Shown: in pieces, positions 10,942 through 20,381 of the stretch | How positions within the stretch are numbered: the stretch's first letter is position 1 | Layout of the letters: each line of letters starts with the position of its first letter | Assembly (NCBI RefSeq): GCF_001927285.1 | Contig: NZ_MSIG01000013.1 | Coordinates: 1 to 64,000, forward strand | From: Mongoliimonas terrestris | Lineage (GTDB): Bacteria; Pseudomonadota; Alphaproteobacteria; Rhizobiales; Pleomorphomonadaceae | Direction: 5' to 3' | DNA: 64,000 bases | Notes under the pieces: model-generated | Databases searched by the model: none | What the model was told of the DNA's origin: nothing | Seen by the model: the letters and a program-made list of their open reading frames with translations, nothing else | Position numbers and translations under genes: made by a program

Positions 10942-13212
10942 TCAAGAGAGCGGCACTTCGTGGGCGGCTGCGAAGTCCTCCAGCATGGCGCGGAGGGAGC
11001 CGCCTCCCGGCGCGTCCAGCACCTCGCTCATGCGAGCCTCCAGTTGCGCCAGGTCCACGGACCGGACCATGGCCTTCACCGGACCGACGGACGCCGGCGT
11101 CATGGAGATGGACCGGAAGCCGACGCCGATCAAGGCCATGGCGGTGAGCGGCTTGCCGGCCATTTCGCCGCAGAGGGTCGCCACCTTGCCGTGGGCGGCC
11201 GCCGTGCGGGCGATGGAGCGGAGCGCGCGCAGGAACGACGGTGCCAGCACGTCGAACCGGTCCGACACCATGCCGTTGCCGCGGTCGACGGCGAACATGA
11301 ACTGGAAGAGGTCGTTGGAGCCGACCGACACGAAGTCGACCGCCGCCATCAGGGCGTCGAGGTCGAAGAGGAGCGCCGGCACCTCCACCATGGCGCCGAG
11401 GCGGACGGAGACGGGCGGCGTGTAGCCGTGGCCGGCGAGGAAGCGGGTTTCCCGGGCGACGAGCGCGCGGGCGGCGGTGAACTCGGCCACCTCGGTGACC
11501 ATGGGGAACATCAGGCGCAGCTCCCGGCCGGCGGCGGCCTTCAGGAGCGCGCGGATCTGGGTGCGCAGGAGCGCCGGCCGGTCGAGGCCGAGGCGGATCG
11601 CCCGCCAGCCCATGGCGGGATTCTCCTCGTGGACCGACCGGCTGAGGTAGGGCAGCACCTTGTCGCCGCCGATGTCGAGCGAGCGGAAGGTGACCGGGCG
11701 TCCGGCCGCCCCGTCGAGGATCTTGGAATAGAGCTGGTGCTGCTCGTTCATCCGCGGGAAGGCGGACGCGATCATGAACTGCAGCTCGGTGCGGAAGAGG
11801 CCGATGCCGTCCGCGCCGCTCTCGTCCAGGTGCGGCAGGTCGAACAGGAGGCCGGCGTTGACGAGGAGCGCGATCTCGATGCCGTCGCGGGTGACCGACG
11901 GCTTGTTGCGCAGGCGCCGGAAACGCTCCTGCCGACGGGCGCGGAAGCGCACCTTCTCCGCGTAGGCGTGCTCCACGTCGGCGGGCGGACGCAGGTGGAC
12001 GAGGCCGGTCTCGCCGTCGACGATGATGGCGTCGCCGCTCTCGGCGAGCGTCACGGCGTTCTGCACCTGGCCGACGGTGGCGATGTTGAGGGCGCGGGCG
12101 ACGATCGACACGTGGCTGGTGGTCGCCCCCTCCTCAAGCACGAGGCCGCGCACCTTGGTGCGGTCGTAGTCGAGAAGCTCCGCCGCGCCCATGTTGCGGG
12201 CGACGATGATGGCGTCGCGCGGCAGCTCCGGCGGCTTGTCGGACTTGCCCATGAGCTCGCGGAGGAGCCGGAAGGTGAGATCGTCGAAATCGTGCAGCCG
12301 CTCCCGGAGGTAAGGGTCGGTCTGGCGCATCATGCGGGCGCGGGTGTCGGACTGCACCCGCTCCACCGCCGCCTCGGCGGTTAGGCCGGAGCGCACGATG
12401 GCCTCCTCCATGCGCCGCGCCCAGCCGCGGTCGTAGGCGAACATGCGGTAGGCTTCCAGAACGTCCCGGTGCTCGCCGTGGTGGGCCACCTCGCCGCGCT
12501 CGATCATGTCGTCGACGGAGAGCCGGAGGTTGGCGATCGCCTGTTCCAGGCGCCGCACCTCCTTCTCCGGATCCTCCGCGATGAGGTCGGTCACCACCAC
12601 GCGCGGCTCGTGCAGCACCACGTAGCCGAGGCCGACGCCGTCGGAGAGGGCGACGCCTTCCAGGTGGATCGGGCGGGCGAGGTCGAGGCCGGCCTCCTCG
12701 GTGGCCGACAGGGAGGCGAGCTCGCCGGAGGCGATCATCTCGGCGATCACCATGGCGGTGGTCTGGAGCGCCTCCTCCTCCTCCTCGGAATAGTGCTTGC
12801 GCGCCCGGTTCTGGACGACGAGCACGCCGAGCGTGCGGCCGGCCCGCAGGATGGGCACGCCGAGGAAGGAGTGGTAGGCCTCCTCGCCGGTGCCGGGGAT
12901 GTAGGAGAAGTCCGGGTGTGCCTGGGCTTCCGGCAGATTGAGGAGCTGCGCCTCGGCGGCGATGTGGCCGACGAGGCCCTGGCCGACCTTGAGCGCGGCC
13001 TTGTGCACGGATTCGCGGTTGAGGCCTTCGGTGGCGAACAGCTCCAGCACGCTGTCCGCCCTCAGGACATAGACCGAGCAGACCTCCGCAACCATGTTGG
13101 CCGCGATGGTGACGACGATCTTGTCGAGCCGTTCCTGCGCGCTGATCGGCTCCGCCATCACCTCGCGGAGACGACGCAGCAACACGCGCGGACCGAAGAG
13201 TGACCCCCGCAT
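10942..13212 (-). CDS. ptsP: Phosphoenolpyruvate-protein phosphotransferase PtsP (EI-Ntr)
   Basis: This is enzyme I of the nitrogen-related phosphotransferase system, which passes phosphate from PEP to NPr and EIIA-Ntr and so tunes nitrogen, carbon and potassium responses. The 756-residue protein has an N-terminal GAF domain (about 20-170) that in relatives senses glutamine and 2-oxoglutarate. The phosphohistidine domain has TTSHVSIVAR, and the C-terminal PEP-binding barrel ends with SVGSNDLFQFMFAVDR and the cysteine motif LCGEMAG. All key residues are visible. It lies between lysC and prfA on the same strand, a conserved order in this group. Confidence 0.96.
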   Translation of the reverse strand: MRGSLFGPRVLLRRLREVMAEPISAQERLDKIVVTIAANMVAEVCSVYVLRADSVLELFATEGLNRESVHKAALKVGQGLVGHIAAEAQLLNLPEAQAHPDFSYIPGTGEEAYHSFLGVPILRAGRTLGVLVVQNRARKHYSEEEEEALQTTAMVIAEMIASGELASLSATEEAGLDLARPIHLEGVALSDGVGLGYVVLHEPRVVVTDLIAEDPEKEVRRLEQAIANLRLSVDDMIERGEVAHHGEHRDVLEAYRMFAYDRGWARRMEEAIVRSGLTAEAAVERVQSDTRARMMRQTDPYLRERLHDFDDLTFRLLRELMGKSDKPPELPRDAIIVARNMGAAELLDYDRTKVRGLVLEEGATTSHVSIVARALNIATVGQVQNAVTLAESGDAIIVDGETGLVHLRPPADVEHAYAEKVRFRARRQERFRRLRNKPSVTRDGIEIALLVNAGLLFDLPHLDESGADGIGLFRTELQFMIASAFPRMNEQHQLYSKILDGAAGRPVTFRSLDIGGDKVLPYLSRSVHEENPAMGWRAIRLGLDRPALLRTQIRALLKAAAGRELRLMFPMVTEVAEFTAARALVARETRFLAGHGYTPPVSVRLGAMVEVPALLFDLDALMAAVDFVSVGSNDLFQFMFAVDRGNGMVSDRFDVLAPSFLRALRSIARTAAAHGKVATLCGEMAGKPLTAMALIGVGFRSISMTPASVGPVKAMVRSVDLAQLEARMSEVLDAPGGGSLRAMLEDFAAAHEVPLS

Positions 13213-13349
13213 CGTCCGCTTTCCTCATGGCCCGGAGCCCGACGGAGGCCTGTCCGCCGGTCACCCGTGCCACTCCCGTGATCCACCCGGTCGCGCCTGC
13301 CGCCTTCGGTGGCCGGATGGTTTGGCCGCGCGGTCGTCCGCGCCGCCGG

Positions 13350-14603
13350 TCAGGCCTTGTCGAGTCCGTATACCGAGTGAAGAGTCCGCACCGCAAGTTC
13401 AGTGTAGGCGGCGTCGATCAGAACGGAAATCTTGATTTCGGAGGTGGTGATCGCGCGGATGTTGATTCCCTTGGAGGCGAGCGCCTGGAAGGCGTCCGCC
13501 GCCACCCCCGCGTGACTGCGCATGCCGATGCCGATGACCGACACCTTGCAGACGTCCTTGGCGCCTTCGATCGCCTGGTAGCCGATGCCTTCCAGGTTGC
13601 TCTCCAGCACGCTGACGGCGCGCTCGTAGTCGACCGCCGGCACCGTGAAGGTGATGTCGGTCTCCTTGCCGTCCGACGACACGTTCTGGACGATCATGTC
13701 GACGTTGATGTTGGCGGCCGCCAGGGGCACGAAGACGGCGGCGGCGACGCCCGGCTTGTCGGCGACCCGGCGGATCGAGATCTGCGCTTCGTCCTTGGAA
13801 TAGGCGATGCCGGTGACGACCTGCTGTTCCACGATTTCGTCCTCGTCGCAAATAAGCGTTCCGAACGGGTCGCCGTTCGGCATGGTCTTGGGGTTGGCCG
13901 GGTCCTCGAAGGACGACCGCACGAAGGTCCGCACCCGGTGCACCATGGCAAGCTCCACCGAGCGGACCTGAAGCACCTTGGAGCCGAGGGACGCCATCTC
14001 CAGCATCTCCTCGAAGGACACCTTGTCGAGCCGACGGGCCTTCGGCACCACGCGCGGATCGGTGGTGTAGACGCCGTCCACGTCGGTGTAGATGTCGCAG
14101 CGCTCCGCCTTCAGGGCCGCCGCGATCGCCACCGCCGAGGTGTCCGACCCGCCGCGGCCGAGGGTGGAGATGCGGCCGTCCGGGGCGATGCCCTGGAAGC
14201 CGGCGATCACCGCCACGCGGCCCTCCTCCATCTGCTGGATGACCCGCGTGCCGTCGATCGAGGCGATGCGGGCGGCCCCGTGCGCCTGGTCGGTGACGAT
14301 CGGCACCTGCCAGCCCTGCCAGGACCGGGCGTCGACGCCCATCGCCTGCAGCGTGATGGCGAGGAGACCGGACGTCACCTGCTCGCCGGAGGCCACCACC
14401 GCGTCATACTCGCGGGCGTCGTGGAGAAGCGCGGCGCCCCGGCAGAAGGCCACCAGTTCGTTGGTCTTGCCCGACATGGCCGAGACGACCACCGCCACCT
14501 GGTGGCCCGCGTCCACCTCGCGCTTCACGTGGGCCGCCACGTTGCGGATACGGTCAAGGTCGGCGACGGACGTGCCGCCGAATTTCATCACCAGCCGGGC
14601 CAT
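13350..14603 (-). CDS. lysC: Aspartate kinase
   Basis: Aspartate kinase phosphorylates L-aspartate, the first step toward lysine, threonine and methionine. The start MARLVMKFGGTSV at 14603 gives 417 residues, the usual length for the monofunctional enzyme; longer starts add non-conserved sequence. The kinase domain (1 to about 250) carries KFGGTSV and the TDVDGVYTTDPR loop, and two C-terminal ACT domains provide feedback control. It heads the lysC-ptsP-prfA-prmC run and is separated from ptsP by 137 nt. Confidence 0.97.
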   Translation of the reverse strand: MARLVMKFGGTSVADLDRIRNVAAHVKREVDAGHQVAVVVSAMSGKTNELVAFCRGAALLHDAREYDAVVASGEQVTSGLLAITLQAMGVDARSWQGWQVPIVTDQAHGAARIASIDGTRVIQQMEEGRVAVIAGFQGIAPDGRISTLGRGGSDTSAVAIAAALKAERCDIYTDVDGVYTTDPRVVPKARRLDKVSFEEMLEMASLGSKVLQVRSVELAMVHRVRTFVRSSFEDPANPKTMPNGDPFGTLICDEDEIVEQQVVTGIAYSKDEAQISIRRVADKPGVAAAVFVPLAAANINVDMIVQNVSSDGKETDITFTVPAVDYERAVSVLESNLEGIGYQAIEGAKDVCKVSVIGIGMRSHAGVAADAFQALASKGINIRAITTSEIKISVLIDAAYTELAVRTLHSVYGLDKA

Positions 14604-14739
14604 CTTGGGAAATGCCGAACTCTTAAGGGCGGGGTCGCCCGTTGCAGACAGAAAAGAGCGGGAGGCGAGCGACACGCGCGCCCGAAGCGCGCCCTCCATA
14701 CAGGATGGTTGCCGGTCCCGCAATCGGTCGCGGGCCGCG

Positions 14740-15663
14740 CTAGCGCTCCAGCCCGGCGAGCCAGTCCGCCATGGCGTCGAACACCGCCGCGGCCGGCGGA
14801 TGGTCGACGAGGTGGAGGAAGCCGTGGTGGAGGGCGCGCACCCGTTCGAAGCGGGTCAGGACCCCGGCCTCCAGGAGCCGGCGGGCATAGGCCTCTCCCT
14901 CGTCGCGGAGCACGTCGTATTCAGCGGTGAAGACGAAGGCGGGCGGCAGACCGGCGAGGCTTGTCGCAAGGAACGGAGCGGCGTGCGGGTGCGCGCGGCC
15001 GCGCGCGTCGGCATAGTGGTCCCAGAACCAGACCATGTCGGACGCCGTCAGGCCGAACCCTTCCGCGAAGATGCGGTAGCTTTCAAAGCCGGCATCGTAG
15101 GACGCGGTGACCGGGTAGGCGAGAATTTGACCTTCGATCGGGGGTCCGCCCTCGTCGCGCGCCCGCAGCGCCGTGACGGCGGCAAGGTTGCCGCCGGCGC
15201 TGTCGCCGGCGACGACGATGCGCGCCGGATCGATGGCGAAGGCATCGGCCCGCTCGGCCATGAGGCGAAGCACCGCGAGGCCGTCGTCGGCGGCGGCCGG
15301 AAACGGGTGTTCGGGGGCGAGCCGGTAGTCGACCGCCACCACCGTGCGGCCGGACCGTGCGGCGAGCAGGCGGCAGATGCCGTCGTGGCTGTCGAGGTCG
15401 CAGAAGACGAATCCGCCGCCGTGCAGGTAGAGGACGGCGGGGCGGACACCGGCCGCCGGCCGGTAGATCCTGAGCCGGAGCGGGCCGGCGGGTCCCGGCA
15501 CCTCGACCGCTTCGACGGCGAAAAGATCCGGACCGCGCGGCTTGGCGGCGGTGTCCGCGTCGACGAAGGCGCGCGCTTCGGCCGGCGTCAGGCGGCGGAG
15601 CGGCGGCCGGCCGAGGCTGCGGGCCTTGGCCAGGAGGTCGACGACGTAGGGATCGAGGGGCAT
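14740..15663 (-). CDS. Alpha/beta hydrolase, HSL (family IV) esterase type
   Basis: This predicted cytosolic esterase or lipase of 307 residues starts at MPLDPYVVDLL (15663). It has the oxyanion signature LHGGGF, the nucleophile elbow GDSAGG with its serine, a C-terminal acidic region with DVLRDEGEAYA that should hold the catalytic aspartate, and HHGFLHL with the catalytic histidine. All triad candidates are therefore present. The cap region begins with the PPLRRLTPAEAR block typical of hormone-sensitive-lipase relatives. The natural substrate cannot be deduced. It is divergent from ubiG and probably independently transcribed. Confidence 0.88.
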   Translation of the reverse strand: MPLDPYVVDLLAKARSLGRPPLRRLTPAEARAFVDADTAAKPRGPDLFAVEAVEVPGPAGPLRLRIYRPAAGVRPAVLYLHGGGFVFCDLDSHDGICRLLAARSGRTVVAVDYRLAPEHPFPAAADDGLAVLRLMAERADAFAIDPARIVVAGDSAGGNLAAVTALRARDEGGPPIEGQILAYPVTASYDAGFESYRIFAEGFGLTASDMVWFWDHYADARGRAHPHAAPFLATSLAGLPPAFVFTAEYDVLRDEGEAYARRLLEAGVLTRFERVRALHHGFLHLVDHPPAAAVFDAMADWLAGLER

Positions 15664-15845
15664 GCGCGGAAAGCCTCGGACAGAAAGAACCACCGATTGA
15701 TCATACCAAGGCGCGGACCGGCGCAAGGGGCGAAACAGCACCGTCCCCATCGACCCTTTTGATCGGGCCGCCTTTTCCAATCGGGCCGCCGCGCGCTATG
15801 TGTTCCGCCGTGAGGGCCGACCGCTCGGCCGACGGGAGAGATGGC

Positions 15846-16589
15846 ATGCAGGACGCAAGGACGACCGTGGATCCGGCCGAGGTCGAGCGCTTCTCCCGCA
15901 TGGCGGCCGAATGGTGGGACCCCAAGGGCAAGTTCAAGCCGCTGCACAAGTTCAATCCGGTGCGGCTCGGCTATCTGAAGCGCGAGGTGTCCGCCCACTT
16001 CGGCCGCGACGCCCGCGCGCTCGACGCCTTCGCGGGCCTTCGCATCCTCGACATCGGCTGCGGCGGCGGGCTCGTCAGCGAGCCGCTCGCCCGGCTCGGC
16101 GCTACCGTGGTGGGGGTGGATCCGTCCGCCACCAATGTGGAGGTCGCAAGGCTTCACGCCGATCGCGCCGGCGTCGCCGTCGACTATAGGGCCGCCACCG
16201 CCGAGGACTTGGCCGCCGCCGGCGAGACCTTCGACGTGGTGCTGGCGCTGGAGGTGGTGGAGCACGTGGCCGACGTGGAGGCCTTCCTCGGCCTCACCGC
16301 CCGCATGGTGCGGCCCGGCGGCCTGATGGTGGTGGCCACCATCAACCGGACCATGAAGGCGCTCGGCCTTGCCATCATCGGCGCCGAATACGTGCTCCGC
16401 TGGCTGCCGCGCGGCACGCACGCGTACGAGAAGCTGGTCCGTCCGGAGGAGATCGAGGGGCCGCTGCAGGCGGAGGGGCTGACGCTGCTCGACCGGGCCG
16501 GCGTGGTCTACGACCCGCTGCGCGACCTCTGGAAGGAGAGCCGCGACACGGACGTGAACTACATGGTGCTCGCCGCGCGTCCGGCCTGA
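15846..16589 (+). CDS. ubiG: Ubiquinone biosynthesis O-methyltransferase UbiG
   Basis: UbiG carries out both O-methylations in ubiquinone synthesis. The protein has 247 residues from MQDARTTVDPAEV, an ATG preceded by GGGAGAG. It shows the family N-terminus RFSRMAAEWWDPKGKFKPLH, SAM motif I LDIGCGGGLVSEPLA and the post-motif VVEHVADVEAFL. The C-terminal part with HAYEKLVRPEEI is also typical. It is divergent from the esterase gene and convergent with the DUF1178 gene. No defects are seen. Confidence 0.96.
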   Translation: MQDARTTVDPAEVERFSRMAAEWWDPKGKFKPLHKFNPVRLGYLKREVSAHFGRDARALDAFAGLRILDIGCGGGLVSEPLARLGATVVGVDPSATNVEVARLHADRAGVAVDYRAATAEDLAAAGETFDVVLALEVVEHVADVEAFLGLTARMVRPGGLMVVATINRTMKALGLAIIGAEYVLRWLPRGTHAYEKLVRPEEIEGPLQAEGLTLLDRAGVVYDPLRDLWKESRDTDVNYMVLAARPA

Positions 16590-16632
16590 GGTTCGGCTCG
16601 ACGGCCGATGCTTCGCGGCCCGGCGGGAGAGG

Positions 16633-17130
16633 TCAGTTCTGCTCGTCGGGAAGCACCGGGAGGGGGAGGATGCCGACACCCTCCTCCACCAGCGCGCGGG
16701 CTTCCTCGACCGTCGCCTGTCCGTGAACCGGGCGCTCCGGCGCCTCGCCATAGTGGATGCGGCGGGCCTCCTCGGCGAACTTCGCGCCGACGTTCTCGGA
16801 ATTCTCGATGAGCTTCGCCTTCAGCGCCCGAAGCCGGCCGAGGATTTCCCGGCCCTCCGGCGTGGCGAGGGCCGCCGGCACGGGCACCATCATGTCCGAC
16901 CCGGTGTCGGACGGGGCATCGGTCGTCGGCTGGGGCGGCGGAAGCCGGGTCTTCTCGCGGGATTCCGCCGTGCGCACCTGCGGGGTCATCAGGCCCTTGG
17001 CGACCGAGACCGACCCGCAGTGCGGGCAGGACAGGAGACCCCGCTCCGCTTGCGTGTCGAAATCGGCGGCGGACCGGAACCAGGCGTCGAAGCCGTGGGC
17101 CTTGTCGCAGACGAGGGCGTAGCGGATCAC
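16633..17130 (-). CDS. DUF1178 family protein
   Basis: A 165-residue cytosolic protein of unknown function. The GTG at 17130 was chosen because it gives the family N-terminus MIRYALVCDKAHGFDAWF and overlaps the nitrilase stop by 4 nt. A CPHCGS pair near residue 34 could be half of a metal site. The rest is polar, with a linker rich in proline and threonine and a helical C-terminal half containing KFAEEARRIHYGEAPER. Coupling to the nitrilase gene is conserved in Hyphomicrobiales, but no role is established. Confidence 0.9.
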   Translation of the reverse strand: MIRYALVCDKAHGFDAWFRSAADFDTQAERGLLSCPHCGSVSVAKGLMTPQVRTAESREKTRLPPPQPTTDAPSDTGSDMMVPVPAALATPEGREILGRLRALKAKLIENSENVGAKFAEEARRIHYGEAPERPVHGQATVEEARALVEEGVGILPLPVLPDEQN

Positions 17131-17984
17131 CCGAGGGACCTCAGCCGGGCCCGCTCGGCCGGCACGAGGCCGAACGGCCGTTCGTTGCGCAGCGACGGGA
17201 TGCGGCCGCGCGCGGTGGCGACGGCGTCCGGATCGATGTCGGCCACCAGGATGCCCGGCGCGTCGCCGTCGCACTCGGCGACCACCACGCCCCACGGATC
17301 CACCACGATGGAGTGGCCGAAGGTCTCGCGGCCGTCCTCGTGCACGCCGCCCTGGGCGGCGGACATGAGGTAGCAGCCGTTCTCGATGGCGCGCGCCCGC
17401 TGCAGCACGTGCCAGTGAGCCGCGCCGGTCTGCCGGGTGAAGGCGGCGGGCGCCGTGATCAGGTGGGCGCCGGCCTGGCCGTAGGCGCGGAAGAGGTGGG
17501 GGAAGCGCACGTCGTAGCAGACGCCGAGGCCAACGAGCAGGCCGCCGGCGTCCACCATCACGGCGTCGGTGCCGGGCGTGTAGGTGGCGCTCTCGCGCCA
17601 GCTTTCGCCGTTGGCAAGGTCCACGTCGAACATGTGGATCTTGTCGTAGGCGCCGAGGATGCCGCCATCCGGTCCGATCACGAAGCCGCGGTTGGCCACC
17701 TTGCCGTCCGCGCGCAGGATGGCGAGCGAGCCGATGTGGAGGTGGATGCCGAGTTCCGCCGCGACGGCGCGCAGGCGCGACAGGGTGGGATCGTCCGCCT
17801 CCGGGCGGATCTTGGCGAAGAGGTCGTCGCGGGAGCGCTCCAGGAGATTGGTCATCTCAGGCGTCTGGACGTAGGTGGCGCCGGCCGCCGCGGCCTCGCG
17901 CACGAGCGCCTCGGTGACGGCGAGGTTGGCGAGCGGGTCGCGTCCGGACCGGAGCTGGACGCAGGCGACACGGCGGGCGGACAT
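17127..17984 (-). CDS. Carbon-nitrogen hydrolase (Nit-like omega-amidase type)
   Basis: A 285-residue nitrilase-superfamily enzyme with the full catalytic triad: glutamate in QTPEMTN, lysine in YDKIHMFDV and cysteine in GLGVCYDVRFPHLFR. The YDKIHMFDV block is closest to the Nit1/Nit2 branch, whose members hydrolyse deaminated glutathione or 2-oxoacid amides; the exact substrate here is inferred. The start at 17984 (MSARRVACVQ) has GAAGG 8 nt upstream; another ATG at 18011 lacks such a site. Its place after grxC supports a thiol or glutathione-repair role. Confidence 0.88.
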   Translation of the reverse strand: MSARRVACVQLRSGRDPLANLAVTEALVREAAAAGATYVQTPEMTNLLERSRDDLFAKIRPEADDPTLSRLRAVAAELGIHLHIGSLAILRADGKVANRGFVIGPDGGILGAYDKIHMFDVDLANGESWRESATYTPGTDAVMVDAGGLLVGLGVCYDVRFPHLFRAYGQAGAHLITAPAAFTRQTGAAHWHVLQRARAIENGCYLMSAAQGGVHEDGRETFGHSIVVDPWGVVVAECDGDAPGILVADIDPDAVATARGRIPSLRNERPFGLVPAERARLRSLG

Positions 17985-18063
17985 GGGCGGGACCTTCTCG
18001 GGCGTGGTCATCCGGGGACGGGGCGGCAGGAATGGGGCGGCATTGGAGCCCGCCGTCAGTGTG

Positions 18064-18318
18064 TCAGGCGGCGAGCAGGCCGTCGAGCCTGCCGCTGCGC
18101 TCCAGGGCATGCAGGTCGTCGCAGCCGCCCACGTGGGTTTCACCGATGAAGATCTGCGGGAAGGTGGTACGGCCGGACCGGTCCATCATCTCCTTGCGCT
18201 TCTCCTGGTCGCCGGTGGCGTTGATCTCCGTGTAGGCGACGCCCTTGCGGTCGAGAAGAGCCTTGGCGGCGGCGCAGTAGCCGCAGAGGTCGCGGGTGTA
18301 GATCAGCACGTCGGCCAT
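18064..18318 (-). CDS. grxC: Glutaredoxin 3 (GrxC)
   Basis: An 84-residue dithiol glutaredoxin that reduces protein and mixed disulfides with glutathione in the cytosol. It has the active site CGYC at residues 12-15, the cis-proline in TTFPQIFIG and the glutathione-binding GGCDDL. It begins 15 nt after the comF stop and is followed 79 nt later by the nitrilase-like amidase gene, so comF-grxC-nit-DUF1178 looks like one operon. Complete and typical. Confidence 0.96.
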   Translation of the reverse strand: MADVLIYTRDLCGYCAAAKALLDRKGVAYTEINATGDQEKRKEMMDRSGRTTFPQIFIGETHVGGCDDLHALERSGRLDGLLAA

Positions 18319-18333
18319 GGGGTCGGGTCACCT

Positions 18334-19179
18334 TCAGAGGAGGGGCGGAGCGGGGCTGTGGCTGCCCGAATATAGGGACCCCTCCAGCCCGGCGACAACC
18401 CTTGCGAACACCAGCACATCCACGCTGCGGGCGCCGCCGCGAAGGAGCGCCCGGGTGGCCGCCTCCACGGTCGCGCCCGTGGTGAGCACATCGTCGACGA
18501 GGAGGACGCGCCGGCCGGCGAGCGCGCGGCGGGCCCTCGGCGGGACGGCGAAGGCATACGCGATGTTGGCCTTCCGGCCCTGTCGCGACAGCCCGACCTG
18601 GCGCGCGGTCGCCCGCCGGCGGGCGAGGACCAGCGGCCGGTGCGGCCGGTCCAGGTGGGAGGCGATGCCGGCGGCGAGGACGGCCGCCTGGTTGAAGCGG
18701 CGCGACAGGAGGCGCCAGCGGTGGAGCGGCACGGGCACTACCATGTCCACGTCCGCCATCTCGGCGGCGACCCGCCGCATCCAGGCGACCATCAGCGGCG
18801 CGAGGTCGGTACGGTCGGCGTATTTGAAGGCGCCGACGAGAGCGGCGGCGGTCTCGTCGTAGACGACGGCCGCGCGGGCGCGCCGATAGGGCGGCGGGTC
18901 GGCGAGAGCGGCGGCGGAGAGAACGCCGGGGCCGAGGTCGAGACGCATGGGAAGGCCCGTGACCTCGCACCACGGCCGCTCCAGAAACCGCACCTTCCGC
19001 CAGCAGGGCACGCAGAGCCCGTGGTCGCCCGCGACCGGTTCGCGGCAAAGCGCACAGGAGGTGGGAAGCGCGCCGTCGACGATCCGGCGGACGAAGCCCT
19101 GGACGAGGCCGCGCGCCCGGAGCGCCCAGTCCACGTCGCGCGCCGCCGGCGGCGGGGAAACATGCTCGGGATACCACAT
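18334..19179 (-). CDS. comF: ComF family phosphoribosyltransferase-like protein
   Basis: A 281-residue ComF homologue. The N-terminus has a four-cysteine zinc-finger-like module (CALCREP then CVPCWRK). The C-terminal phosphoribosyltransferase fold shows VVPVPLHRWRLLSRRFNQA and the PRPP loop VLLVDDVLTTGATVEAA. ComF is needed for DNA uptake in naturally competent species, but in most alphaproteobacteria its role is unproved. It is first in an operon with grxC and is divergent from the NDUFAF5-like methyltransferase gene. The symbol follows homology only. Confidence 0.92.
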   Translation of the reverse strand: MWYPEHVSPPPAARDVDWALRARGLVQGFVRRIVDGALPTSCALCREPVAGDHGLCVPCWRKVRFLERPWCEVTGLPMRLDLGPGVLSAAALADPPPYRRARAAVVYDETAAALVGAFKYADRTDLAPLMVAWMRRVAAEMADVDMVVPVPLHRWRLLSRRFNQAAVLAAGIASHLDRPHRPLVLARRRATARQVGLSRQGRKANIAYAFAVPPRARRALAGRRVLLVDDVLTTGATVEAATRALLRGGARSVDVLVFARVVAGLEGSLYSGSHSPAPPLL

Positions 19180-19319
19180 GTCAAACCCGCTTTTCCGTGC
19201 GATGGCGGGAGCTTAGCCGCAAGCGACGCGGCGCGCCAGCGTGCCCGTGGCCGATGCGGCCGGCGGTTGGACAGGAGCCGGCTCCTGCCCTAGAACCAGG
19301 TCTCAGGAGCACGCACCCC

Positions 19320-20285
19320 ATGGCCATGCCGCCCGAACCGCCTGCCGACCCCTCCGCCACGCCGGCCCGCCGGCCGGGCTTCGCGCCAGACGCCGGGTCC
19401 GCGATCCCGCGGGTGTTCGACCGGGCCCTGATCGCCCGGCGCCGGCGGACGGCCATCGCCACCGCCCCGGCAGGAACCGACTTCCTGGTGGATCGGGTGG
19501 CGGAGGAGATCGCGGACCGCCTGGCGCCCGTGGCGCGCCGGTTCGACACGGCGGTGGCGATCGGCGGGCCGACGGCGGCGATCGCCCGGGCGGTGCGCGA
19601 CAGCGGCAAGGCCGGACGCGTGTTCCGCGCCGACGTGTTCGCCGCTGGCCCGGACGAGGACCTGCCGGCCGACCTCGTCATCGACGACGAGGTGCCGCCG
19701 TTCGGACCCGCGAGCGTCGACCTGGTGGTGGCCGGGCTCACCTTGCAGTGGGTGAACGACCTGCCGGGCACGCTGATCCAGATCCGCCGCATGCTGAAGC
19801 CCGACGGGCTCTTCCTCGCCACCTTCGTCGGCGGCGACAGCCTTTCCGAACTGCGCCAGGCCTTCCTTGCCGCGGAGGCGGAGACCACCGGCGGCGTGTC
19901 GCCCCGGGTGGCGCCCTTCGTGGAGGTGCGCGATCTCGGCGGCCTTTTGCAGCGGGCGGGTTTCGCCCTGCCCGTGGCCGACCAGGACCGGCTGACGCTG
20001 CGCTACGCGACGCCCTTCGACCTGATGCGCGACCTCGCCCGGATGGGGGCCGCCAACCCGCTCGCGGAGCGCCGCCGCAGCCTCACCGGCCCGGGCCTTC
20101 TGCGGCGGGCGGCGGAGCACTATCAGGCGGCGAACGGGGATGCGGACGGGCGGGTGCGGGCGACGATGACGCTGGTGTCGCTCTCCGGATGGGCACCGCA
20201 CGAAAGCCAGCAGAAGCCGTTGAAGCCCGGCAGCGCCAAGATGCGGCTGGCCGAGGCCCTGAAGACGACGGAAAATCCGCTCTGA
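19320..20285 (+). CDS. NDUFAF5-like SAM-dependent methyltransferase family protein
   Basis: A 321-residue protein resembling the alphaproteobacterial relatives of the mitochondrial complex I assembly factor NDUFAF5. It opens with a proline-rich stretch and FDRALIARRRRTA, followed by a Rossmann domain with DLVVAGLTLQWVNDLPGTL and MLKPDGLFLATFVGGDSL. The usual glycine-rich SAM loop is replaced by VAIGGPTAAIARAV, so cofactor binding may be altered. The start at 19320 has AGGAG 10 nt upstream. By analogy it may modify a complex I subunit; that is inference. Confidence 0.85.
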   Translation: MAMPPEPPADPSATPARRPGFAPDAGSAIPRVFDRALIARRRRTAIATAPAGTDFLVDRVAEEIADRLAPVARRFDTAVAIGGPTAAIARAVRDSGKAGRVFRADVFAAGPDEDLPADLVIDDEVPPFGPASVDLVVAGLTLQWVNDLPGTLIQIRRMLKPDGLFLATFVGGDSLSELRQAFLAAEAETTGGVSPRVAPFVEVRDLGGLLQRAGFALPVADQDRLTLRYATPFDLMRDLARMGAANPLAERRRSLTGPGLLRRAAEHYQAANGDADGRVRATMTLVSLSGWAPHESQQKPLKPGSAKMRLAEALKTTENPL

Positions 20286-20381
20286 CGGGCGGGCGCTCCG
20301 GACGCGCTCGCGCCGGCGGCGGTCAGTCAACCACGGGCTCGGTTTTCAATTTCAGCTCGAACCGCTCGAAAGCGGACCGAG

